Assembly: GCF_021389955.1 (NCBI RefSeq)
Contig: NZ_CP089980.1
Coordinates: 6,319,001 to 6,383,000, forward strand
DNA length: 64,000 nucleotides
From: Fulvivirga maritima
Lineage (GTDB): Bacteria > Bacteroidota > Bacteroidia > Cytophagales > Cyclobacteriaceae
Reading direction: 5' to 3'
Program-made: the position numbers and the translations under genes
In this document: piece after piece, positions 1-6,705 of the stretch
How positions within the stretch are numbered: position 1 is the stretch's first letter
How the letters are laid out: each line of letters opens with the position of its first letter
The notes under the pieces: model-generated
Told to the model about the DNA's origin: nothing
Seen by the model: the letters and a program-made list of their open reading frames with translations, nothing else
Databases searched by the model: none

Positions 1-2196
1 AATGCAGAGCTATCATTTTTAAAATACCTGACAAGACAATACACTAAAACGTCTCCATTTAGCCGCTTCACATGCCTAGCCATTGGAGATTCTACACTAA
101 CTACTAACAACCAAATTAAGGCATCTGCAAGACTCAATAATTATATATATGCTTATGTGTTAGGTTTATGCATGCAAGTTACTGACGTGGCTGCACACAT
201 TCCCATTAAACTGAACCCCTCTTTAACCCCTGAAGCTACCCATTATACCTTTCTTGTCAATTTTAACAATGTCGAAATTTTTCAAACAATAGAGAGAAAT
301 AGCGCTATCGATCTTATCATTACTTGTGTAGATGACTTGGTTGACATCAGTTCAATAAGCCAAAAGTTAATATCCTTTTTTCCTGATTCTACAGCAAATC
401 AACTGCAGAACTACCTGACAGGATTATTGGAGGTTGGTATATTAGAAACCAATTTAAATATATCCGGTATTGATCCTGACTGGCCTTCAAAATTCATATC
501 ATTCCTTACCAAGCTAAGTCATAAAACCTCTAAGATTGAGGGATTATTAAATGGCATGCTCTTTCTACAACAAGCAGCCAATCAACTGAGTGATATTAGT
601 ACTTCTGATAGGCAAATTCTTCTGAGCAAAGCCCTGGAAATATTTAAAGGTGCAGCCAAGTCATTCTGTCAAATGAATCACCTTCCATTCTCAGAGGGTG
701 AAGATAACCGAATAGCCAAAAAGCAGTTTTTAGAAACATTAGAAAATGACATCTCTTTCAAAAAGAGATACTTTAATGGATTTTACTTTACAGAAGAAAA
801 TTTATTTTACGAAGATGCCTCCATCACTATAAATTCTGCCTTAGGCATAGATGAGATTAGGCCCCTAGTCAAGAACCTTGATCTACTCTTACAAGAATTA
901 TCGCCACTTGCATTTGAGAATATTAATCAAGAAAAAATGACAGCCTTTTTTAATCACTATTATGAAAATTATGAGAGTGTACCATTAATAAAATTCTATG
1001 AGAGTTATTACAAAAATTATGTAAAGCCGAACAAGAAAGGTGAGATTTCGGCCATTTCTAGCTCTATTGATCTTTTGCAAAAAGAACAATTTGCTATAGA
1101 AAAGGACTATAAAGATAAACTAAAAGAATTACTGCTAAATAAGAAGGAAGTGGAAGGTGTTATTAATTTCACTTTAGATGAAATTAAAGGGTTAAACCTC
1201 CAAAAATCAGAACCAATAGCATATTCTAAAGCGGCACATATCCAATTTTATAAAAATAATAAGGGAGATATACAAGGAGTAGTAAACAGTGTATTTACAG
1301 GATATGGAAGAGGTTATGGTCGCTTTTTACACCTTTTCCCTAAACAAATAACGGAAGAACTTAATCGCATCAACAAAGAGATTCTCTCTGATTATACACC
1401 TGCAGAAGTAAGAGACGCCTCATCTTTTAATGCCAACCTACATCCTTCTCTTTTACCTCATGAAATTATTATTCCAGGTGGTAATCCTAGCCTCTCTTCT
1501 GAGCAACAAATTTCCATTGAAAATATCATTGTGAAGCATAACCATGGTAAAGTCTCTCTAGCTCATGCACTTACTGGTAAAACTATACTCCCATTTGATC
1601 TTTGCTTGCAGACCTCCAGAACGAGATCAGAACTTTATCAGCTACTCACCTCATTTTCACAAAAAACTGCTAATTCCATTTATTCATTTGTTAACCACAT
1701 ACATAATATCATAGGAGAACAGGATATTAACCATGTTATTATGATACCTAGAATAGCTTTTGAAAATGACTTGGTACTATCGAGAAAATGCTGGAAAATA
1801 CCCAACCAATCACTTCCTGAAAATAGCCATTTAGTAAGCGAATTTGATTATTATCATGCATTGAATAAATGGAGAGGTCAATATGGCATTCCGAAAGCAT
1901 GCTTCTTATTCATTACTCCTACTCATAATCTTGCCTCCAAAAATTCCACTTTCGATGATTATAAGCCCCAATATATTGACTTTGAATCTCCTTTATTAGT
2001 AAAACTATTTCGAAAAGCTACACGCAAAGCAGGAAAATACATTAGGATTGAAGAAATGCTCCCCGCCAAAAATAATCTACTTAATGAGCATGTAAATGAA
2101 ACTTTGGTTCAGTGGTATAAGCTTAACCCAGCCGAACCAAATATCAATTTAAATACAATAAAAAGTCTTCAAATGATAGATCATTATGCTAACTAA
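1..2196 (+). CDS. LanB-type lantibiotic dehydratase, glutamylation domain protein (5' end outside window)
   Basis: This is the N-terminal (tRNA-dependent glutamylation) half of a class I lanthipeptide dehydratase, the enzyme that glutamylates Ser/Thr of a precursor peptide. The frame is open from base 1: the first codons read ...KYLTRQYTKTSPFSRFT, the conserved start-of-domain signature (tPFgrFt) of Lant_dehydr_N, so the gene begins to the left and the GTG at 157 is internal. Later family landmarks are PSLLPHEIIIPGG, HALTGKTILPFDLCLQTSRT and the closing RKAGKYIRIEEMLP. The protein ends after this domain. The elimination domain is a separate gene that overlaps the 3' end by 11 bp, as in thiopeptide and pinensin systems. 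It acts in the cytoplasm with the two downstream proteins. A PEARL-type aminoacyl ligase is an alternative, but the adjacent elimination and LanC-like genes favour a dehydratase. Confidence 0.88.
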   Translation, partial: NAELSFLKYLTRQYTKTSPFSRFTCLAIGDSTLTTNNQIKASARLNNYIYAYVLGLCMQVTDVAAHIPIKLNPSLTPEATHYTFLVNFNNVEIFQTIERNSAIDLIITCVDDLVDISSISQKLISFFPDSTANQLQNYLTGLLEVGILETNLNISGIDPDWPSKFISFLTKLSHKTSKIEGLLNGMLFLQQAANQLSDISTSDRQILLSKALEIFKGAAKSFCQMNHLPFSEGEDNRIAKKQFLETLENDISFKKRYFNGFYFTEENLFYEDASITINSALGIDEIRPLVKNLDLLLQELSPLAFENINQEKMTAFFNHYYENYESVPLIKFYESYYKNYVKPNKKGEISAISSSIDLLQKEQFAIEKDYKDKLKELLLNKKEVEGVINFTLDEIKGLNLQKSEPIAYSKAAHIQFYKNNKGDIQGVVNSVFTGYGRGYGRFLHLFPKQITEELNRINKEILSDYTPAEVRDASSFNANLHPSLLPHEIIIPGGNPSLSSEQQISIENIIVKHNHGKVSLAHALTGKTILPFDLCLQTSRTRSELYQLLTSFSQKTANSIYSFVNHIHNIIGEQDINHVIMIPRIAFENDLVLSRKCWKIPNQSLPENSHLVSEFDYYHALNKWRGQYGIPKACFLFITPTHNLASKNSTFDDYKPQYIDFESPLLVKLFRKATRKAGKYIRIEEMLPAKNNLLNEHVNETLVQWYKLNPAEPNINLNTIKSLQMIDHYAN

Positions 2197-3010
2197 ATGG
2201 TTATCCTATCATATTTATACTGACCTGGATAGAAACACAGTACTGACTGAACATGTAGCTTATCTTATCAATCACTTAGAAGCTAACAACCTTCTTCGTC
2301 AATATTTTTATATCCGTTATAATGAAGGAGGGCCACATATCAGACTACGTTTAAAGGTTGAGAAATCTAATCAACCCAAAGTCTCTTTCGAATTAAAAAA
2401 TTGTTTTAATAGCGATGATTTTAATGTACAAGAGCAAATATACCAACAAGAAACCTCCAGATACGGAGGCCAAATAAGTGCGCTAGTGTGTGAAGAACAT
2501 TTCCAGCTTTCATCCGAAACCTGTCTTTATGCCTTGACTCTACCGTCCAATGTATTGAGTAAAGCTCTGATTTTGCATTACACCATGATGAGATCTTATA
2601 TCTGTGAGCATAAGGCACTCATAAAACTATTCCATTCTTATATGACTCACTGGTTTGCTCACTCCCATTTGGCTGAAGCAAACAAAACCACCAATGAATT
2701 AATCAACACATACTTTGAGCCCAGATATCAGAGCATGAAAAACATATCATTCTTCCAGAATCTAGAAAAAATGGTTTTAGGCACTAAACCACACGCCACA
2801 GACTGGTTAAGTAAGTGGGTTAGAGGCAATAAACACACCTTAAACCATTTAAATGGCTGCCTGGATGATAAAAGCTTTTTCAGTGTGTTAGAAAGTCTCA
2901 TACATATGACTAACAATCGCCTAGGAGTTTATAATTACGATGAAGCTTTCCTAGCCTTTTTACTTAAAAGAACTATAGAAGATTTATCCCATCATGAACA
3001 ATCTTCATAA
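2186..3010 (+). CDS. Stand-alone LanB elimination domain (thiopeptide-type bacteriocin biosynthesis / Lant_dehydr_C)
   Basis: This 274-residue protein is the glutamate-elimination half of a split class I dehydratase; it would remove glutamate from glutamylated Ser/Thr to give Dha/Dhb. Residues expected from NisB-type elimination domains are visible: Arg44 in FYIRYNEGG, the HIRLRL strand at 51-56, Glu89 and Arg92 in QQETSRYGG, and His240 followed by N-R in IHMTNNRLG. The active site therefore looks intact. The start codon lies inside the last codons of the glutamylation gene and the stop overlaps the lanC-like start, so the three genes are probably translationally coupled in one operon. Split dehydratases are established for thiopeptides and for the pinensin lanthipeptides of Bacteroidota. 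Confidence 0.88.
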   Translation: MLTKWLSYHIYTDLDRNTVLTEHVAYLINHLEANNLLRQYFYIRYNEGGPHIRLRLKVEKSNQPKVSFELKNCFNSDDFNVQEQIYQQETSRYGGQISALVCEEHFQLSSETCLYALTLPSNVLSKALILHYTMMRSYICEHKALIKLFHSYMTHWFAHSHLAEANKTTNELINTYFEPRYQSMKNISFFQNLEKMVLGTKPHATDWLSKWVRGNKHTLNHLNGCLDDKSFFSVLESLIHMTNNRLGVYNYDEAFLAFLLKRTIEDLSHHEQSS

Positions 3011-4850
3011 TTATATAAATCCGCATATGTCTGAGCTGCAACAGCAAAAGCTCAAAAATTGGCATAATGAATTTAACAGTCAGCTGATAGGCCAAAGTAT
3101 ACAAGACAAAGACATGGCTTATTGGGAAACACTTGACTTTGATAAGGATAAGCATGCTCATAGTTTTTATAGACCTGACTTCACCATATATAAAGGCAAT
3201 GCAGGTATTCTCCTTTACCTAATCTCTTGCTACAAGTATTCAAAAAAACATATATACCTTAATCTTGTCCAAAGAAATTTAAATTGGCTCAGACGCGCTG
3301 TAGAAGATCATGACAAGAATCATTTTGCACTTTATACCGGAAAAACCGGTCTTGCCTACGTACTGAGCACATTATACGATCTTACCTTGCATCCCCCCTT
3401 ACTTAAAGAAGCTACAGAATTGGTATTGAAAAATAAATCGTCTTTTACCAATCATTATAGTGATGATTTACTGAGTGGCCTTGCCGGTAATATTATAGCC
3501 TTGGCTCAAATACATACTCAATCTGAAAATAAGGAGATATTCAAACTTTTGTGTAGTAGCATCGATGATATAATAAACAATGTTTACTTATCTATTAAAG
3601 GTTTAAAATGGCGCTATAGGCCCAACTATATTGATAGCCTCTGTGGGCTTTCTCATGGTGCCGCCGGTATAGGGTATGCACTGATAGAAGTTGGCAAATG
3701 CTACAATGCCCATGGTTTGGTATGGCTGGGAGAGCAAGCATTTAAGTATGAAAATCAACACTTTAATGAAATTGATTCCTCCTGGCCTGATCTACGTATA
3801 CACCCCAAAAAGCTAGAAAATCCACAATCCGTAGGCTCTCCGCATGAGTTAATGAAAGGCGAAAAGGTAAATGGTTGGGCTCATGGTAGCGCTGGTATAG
3901 CTATGACGAGACTAAGGGCTCATTATCACTTAGAGTCTATATCATATTTAGAACAAACTGAAGCAATACTCCAGGCAATGCAATCGGTACCTCGCTCTGC
4001 ATTGAACTATTCCTTAGCCAACGGTTTTGGCGCAAACGCTTACCTATTGGCTGAAGCTGGATACAAATTAAACAAGAAAGAGTACACACAATCAGCATAC
4101 CAAATCATAGAAAAAGCCATGATGCTAAAAAGGGAAAAAGGTTATTTTCCTGCAGGCTGGGACAGTTGTAAAGCTGATCTGTCAGTATTTATGGGTGAAA
4201 CCGGGATCGCATATTCCATACTTAAGTTAATAAGCCCATATTGTTCAGATCATTTAGTTTTACCTGAACTTAAAAAAAATAAAAACAGCCAATATTCAGG
4301 TTGTTTCCCTGATATCAAAAATATATTAAGAAAGATCAGCAAAAGATACTTTCCTAAATCCTATGAAAACATAAAATTCACCTCCGATATAACTAATGAA
4401 CAAGAGCCCTACCAGCTTATTAATAATATAAGGTTTGAGGGAGATAATAATAAAACCGATGATAATTTTATAATAGAAAAGAAAAAATTAGATATGGAAG
4501 TAAGCCCAGTAACTTTTGAGTTCCTATCTGATAACTATCAAAGAATAGTAAATAAACTGACATTTAAGGCTGGTAAATTTCAGCTCAGTGAGTATGCGAC
4601 TATAATAGAGTTAGCTGATGAGGTAAAAGTATTGGTAAAGCACAGGTACGGAGTGGAAGAATTGAGACTCGAAGCGCTATCTCAGGCAATAATCGCTTCA
4701 ATAAACCAAGGGAAATATTCATTCAATTCAATAGCTGAAAACATTTTATCTAAGTTAGATGAAACGCAAAAAATAGGTCAGCTAAAACACATAATAAAAA
4801 AGCAACTCAAACAACTCTATTTAAATGGAATTATAAAGCAGGTAGAATAA
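2994..4850 (+). CDS. LanC-like cyclase-fold protein without zinc ligands, with C-terminal extension
   Basis: Residues 1 to about 430 have the repeated Gly-rich helices of the LanC alpha/alpha barrel: LYTGKTGLAY, LLSGLAGNII, LCGLSHGAAGIGYAL (His221), GWAHGSAGIAMTR, SLANGFGANAYLL and FMGETGIAYS. In zinc-dependent LanC/LanM cyclases the fourth and fifth motifs read W-C-(Y/H)-G and L-C-H-G. Here the positions are Ala296, Ala342 and Asn343, so all three zinc ligands are absent. Class III LanKC cyclase domains show the same loss, so a fold without zinc is not unprecedented. About 185 residues follow the barrel (430-618), with the end resembling a helical or winged-helix tail that I do not recognise. 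The start overlaps the dehydratase gene and the stop lies inside a terminator hairpin shared with the convergent precursor. Cyclase, chaperone or scaffold roles are all possible. Confidence 0.85.
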   Translation: MNNLHNYINPHMSELQQQKLKNWHNEFNSQLIGQSIQDKDMAYWETLDFDKDKHAHSFYRPDFTIYKGNAGILLYLISCYKYSKKHIYLNLVQRNLNWLRRAVEDHDKNHFALYTGKTGLAYVLSTLYDLTLHPPLLKEATELVLKNKSSFTNHYSDDLLSGLAGNIIALAQIHTQSENKEIFKLLCSSIDDIINNVYLSIKGLKWRYRPNYIDSLCGLSHGAAGIGYALIEVGKCYNAHGLVWLGEQAFKYENQHFNEIDSSWPDLRIHPKKLENPQSVGSPHELMKGEKVNGWAHGSAGIAMTRLRAHYHLESISYLEQTEAILQAMQSVPRSALNYSLANGFGANAYLLAEAGYKLNKKEYTQSAYQIIEKAMMLKREKGYFPAGWDSCKADLSVFMGETGIAYSILKLISPYCSDHLVLPELKKNKNSQYSGCFPDIKNILRKISKRYFPKSYENIKFTSDITNEQEPYQLINNIRFEGDNNKTDDNFIIEKKKLDMEVSPVTFEFLSDNYQRIVNKLTFKAGKFQLSEYATIIELADEVKVLVKHRYGVEELRLEALSQAIIASINQGKYSFNSIAENILSKLDETQKIGQLKHIIKKQLKQLYLNGIIKQVE

Positions 4851-4861
4851 ATTCTACCTGC
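4838..4861. terminator. Bidirectional hairpin between lanC-like gene and precursor gene
   Basis: GCAGGTAGAAT (4838-4848) and ATTCTACCTGC (4851-4861) form an 11-bp perfect stem that contains the lanC-like stop codon. It sits 9 bp from the end of the convergent precursor gene and could end transcription from both sides. Neither side has a long T-run, so strength is uncertain. Confidence 0.55.
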
Positions 4862-4869
4862 CTCTATAA

Positions 4870-5061
4870 TTAAGGATTAATTTCTAATGAAGTTTTGCTA
4901 GCATCACAAGTACAAGTCTCGTGAGTATCTGTGTCTTCGGTATGTGTAGGGTGACTAGCTGCGCCTCCAAGTATTTTTTGAGCTTTTTCTTCATCAATAC
5001 TGGTAGCGAAACTTTGAACTTTTAAGTCATCTAAACTTAACTTTCCATTTTGATTATTCAT
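4870..5061 (-). CDS. Lanthipeptide (pinensin-like) precursor peptide with His/Cys/acid-rich core
   Basis: This gene encodes a 63-residue precursor from the ATG at 5061 (a second ATG at 5070 adds three residues; a frame running upstream to 5124 crosses the likely promoter region and is not needed). The leader has the Bacteroidota RiPP pattern KLSLDDLKVQSFATSID followed by a double-glycine site, KILGG. The 30-residue core after GG starts AASHPTHTEDTDTHETCTCD and ends ASKTSLEINP. It has ten Ser/Thr, two Cys in a TCTC motif, three His and many Asp/Glu. Ser/Thr next to Cys is what a LanB/LanC system would dehydrate and cyclise, and the leader fits the pinensin family. The gene is convergent with, not upstream of, the enzyme genes. 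The putative promoter overlaps a perfect palindrome. The core composition suggests metal binding, which is inference. Confidence 0.85.
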   Translation of the reverse strand: MNNQNGKLSLDDLKVQSFATSIDEEKAQKILGGAASHPTHTEDTDTHETCTCDASKTSLEINP

Positions 5062-5133
5062 TTTAATCATTTTTAATATTAAGCCTACTCTCTTAGAGGT
5101 TTTCAGCATCGCCTCACGTTGCAACGATACCTG

Positions 5134-5171
5134 AAAATATAAAAGAATTAACTTAAACGCAACATTGTTGC
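5134..5171 (-). promoter_or_regulatory. Promoter of precursor gene overlapped by Fur-family-like palindrome
   Basis: On the minus strand TTG (5162-5160), an 18-nt spacer and TATATTTT (5141-5134) match the Bacteroidota -33/-7 pattern TTG-N17-23-TAnnTTTG. The TTG lies inside GCAACATTGTTGC (5159-5171), a perfect 6-1-6 palindrome. The same palindrome in the same register covers the -33 element of folE (6498-6520), and a related one covers that of the TonB receptor gene (49342-49356). A repressor bound here would block the promoter. The palindrome is certain; the promoter call rests on consensus only. Confidence 0.6.
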
Positions 5172-5596
5172 AATTAAATAACTATGAATAAATGAGGTTT
5201 TTTTATAATATTAACATCATCAACAATACATTACATGCTTTTTACAGCAACAGAATATGCATCGAAAAATATTTGTTAAAGTTACCAACATCTAATCCTC
5301 TAAAAATTAGTTAGTAGCCTATTATAGCATCTCTATACTACCGAATAATCCATTTAACATCCGGTTACAAAATCATTATATTATAAAATACTTACTTCCT
5401 CGAATTTACTCCCTCATACGATATGCCATTACCCGAATTGGGCGCCCAGGTGAGCTACATCCTTAAGAGGAATAATTCTTTCTAGCAATTGAGTAAATAT
5501 CTTTTGGAATGATTTGGTTTGAATTTCTAGATATCTCAGACACGAGGAAATAAAAGAATTGGGATTGACTCTGAAACTTGTAAAACATATAACATC
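5172..5596. other. Intergenic region, no gene seen
   Basis: This stretch of about 425 AT-rich bases has no convincing ORF. A short piece on the minus strand at about 5433-5475 resembles the start of a tRNA (GGATGTAGCTCA) but cannot fold into a complete one. Nothing else is recognisable. Confidence 0.5.
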
Positions 5597-5597
5597 G

Positions 5598-5635
5598 AAA
5601 AGGTTGGCTTTTAATTATTTAAAAGTCAACCTTTT
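5598..5635 (-). terminator. Intrinsic terminator downstream of folE
   Basis: AAAAGGTTGGCTTTTAA and TTAAAAGTCAACCTTTTT pair in a long stem with one G-U wobble, 35 bp after the folE stop. The flanking A-run gives a U-run on the minus-strand transcript. Confidence 0.75.
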
Positions 5636-5669
5636 TAACCATCTAATAGCGCGTTCCAAATTTCACTTT

Positions 5670-6347
5670 TTATATATGTTGATAGAATTCATTACGAAAA
5701 TCAATATCGTTGAATTTTCCACCATATTCTAAAGTCGTGGTCTTACTGGTTTTGTCTTTCACTCCACGTGTAGAAACACACAAATGTTCTGCCTCTACCA
5801 CCACAATCACATCATCTGTCTGAAGAGCATTTTTTAGCTCTTCGAAGATCTGAAGGGTCATACGTTCCTGTACCTGAGGTCTACGACCATAATATTCTAC
5901 TACTCTGTTAATTTTAGAAAGGCCTATTACTTTACCCGAAGAAATATAGCCTACATGTGCCTTCCCGATAATTGGCAAAAAATGATGCTCACAAGCTGAT
6001 GAGAAACTTATATCCTTCTCTATCAGCATTTTATTGTACTGATATTTATTATCAAAAACGGATAGTGAAGGTTTGTTTTCAGGATTAAGACCATTAAACA
6101 ACTCCTTTACATACATTTTTGCCACGCGGTATGGAGTACCTTTAAGGCTATCATCAGTAAGATCCAAGCCAAGCTCTTCCATAATGCCAGCAAACAATTT
6201 CTCAATATTCGTTACCTTTTCTTCATCTGACTTTGCAAATGCATCTTTTCTTAATGGTGTTTCCACAGAACTCATCACATGATTATCTCCATTTATGTCA
6301 TACTGTTTTCTTTTCAATAGATCATTGTCTGTTTTCATATTCGTCAA
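5670..6347 (-). CDS. folE: GTP cyclohydrolase I (zinc-dependent type)
   Basis: The enzyme converts GTP to 7,8-dihydroneopterin triphosphate, the entry step to folate and to other pterins. The 225-residue protein has the full catalytic domain from about residue 45. The zinc-site Cys and paired His lie in SSACEHHFLPIIG and the second Cys in EAEHLCVSTRGV; KINRVVEYYGRRPQVQERMT is the usual allosteric/active-site segment. About 40 N-terminal residues are not conserved, and a start at one of the internal Met codons is possible. The gene is monocistronic, with its own terminator, and its promoter is overlapped by the palindrome shared with the lanthipeptide precursor and the TonB operon. Control of folE or folE2 genes by Zur is known in several bacteria, which is one reason to suspect zinc here. 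Confidence 0.95.
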   Translation of the reverse strand: MTNMKTDNDLLKRKQYDINGDNHVMSSVETPLRKDAFAKSDEEKVTNIEKLFAGIMEELGLDLTDDSLKGTPYRVAKMYVKELFNGLNPENKPSLSVFDNKYQYNKMLIEKDISFSSACEHHFLPIIGKAHVGYISSGKVIGLSKINRVVEYYGRRPQVQERMTLQIFEELKNALQTDDVIVVVEAEHLCVSTRGVKDKTSKTTTLEYGGKFNDIDFRNEFYQHI

Positions 6348-6476
6348 TTTCTTCTTCCTCTATAATTCATAAAATCAATGGTATAGAATAGTATTGTTTT
6401 AACATTCCTTCATCACAGATCTTGACGTAAATACCCCTTCATATACCACTAGATATCCTTTTTACTGATATGAATG

Positions 6477-6520
6477 TAAAGGTAAGTGAAATATCATTAA
6501 ATGCAACATTGATGCATTTA
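6477..6520 (-). promoter_or_regulatory. folE promoter with 23-bp operator palindrome over the -33 element
   Basis: The palindrome at 6498-6520 reads TAAATGCAACA-T-TGATGCATTTA, with a single mismatched pair; its core fits 7-1-7 Fur-family geometry. On the minus strand the TTG inside it (6506-6504) is followed after exactly 19 nt by TACCTTTA (6484-6477), close to TAnnTTTG. The alignment with the precursor promoter is in the same register (ATGTTGC, one base, TTTAA). The folE start is about 130 bp downstream. Confidence 0.65.
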
Positions 6521-6705
6521 AGTGGTCGATAAAATGGAAATATATCACTAACTTCCGTCCGAAATCATGGCCTATAGAATCGATCAGATTGTCCATAGAC
6601 TTCGATGATGGGCTAGAGGATGACACGATCCTTTTTAAGCAACAAATAAATTACTCAAAATAGATGTCGGAATTTGAATGGATTGAGGGGTTTAATTGAG
6701 TAGGA

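Noticed and set aside
5062-5124. N-terminal extension of the precursor peptide to the ATG at 5124
   Set aside because: The leader pattern begins after the ATG at 5061, the extra 21 residues do not look like a RiPP leader, and the likely transcription start lies just upstream of it, leaving it as probable 5' leader.
5118-5125. GTTGCAAC within the precursor leader region as a further operator
   Set aside because: It is a short 8-bp palindrome without the 7-1-7 spacing of the other sites.
5433-5475. tRNA-like start (GGATGTAGCTCA...) on the minus strand in the gap between precursor and folE
   Set aside because: No anticodon stem or matching 3' acceptor follows. It could be a relic of a tRNA used as an attachment site, but one short match is too weak.
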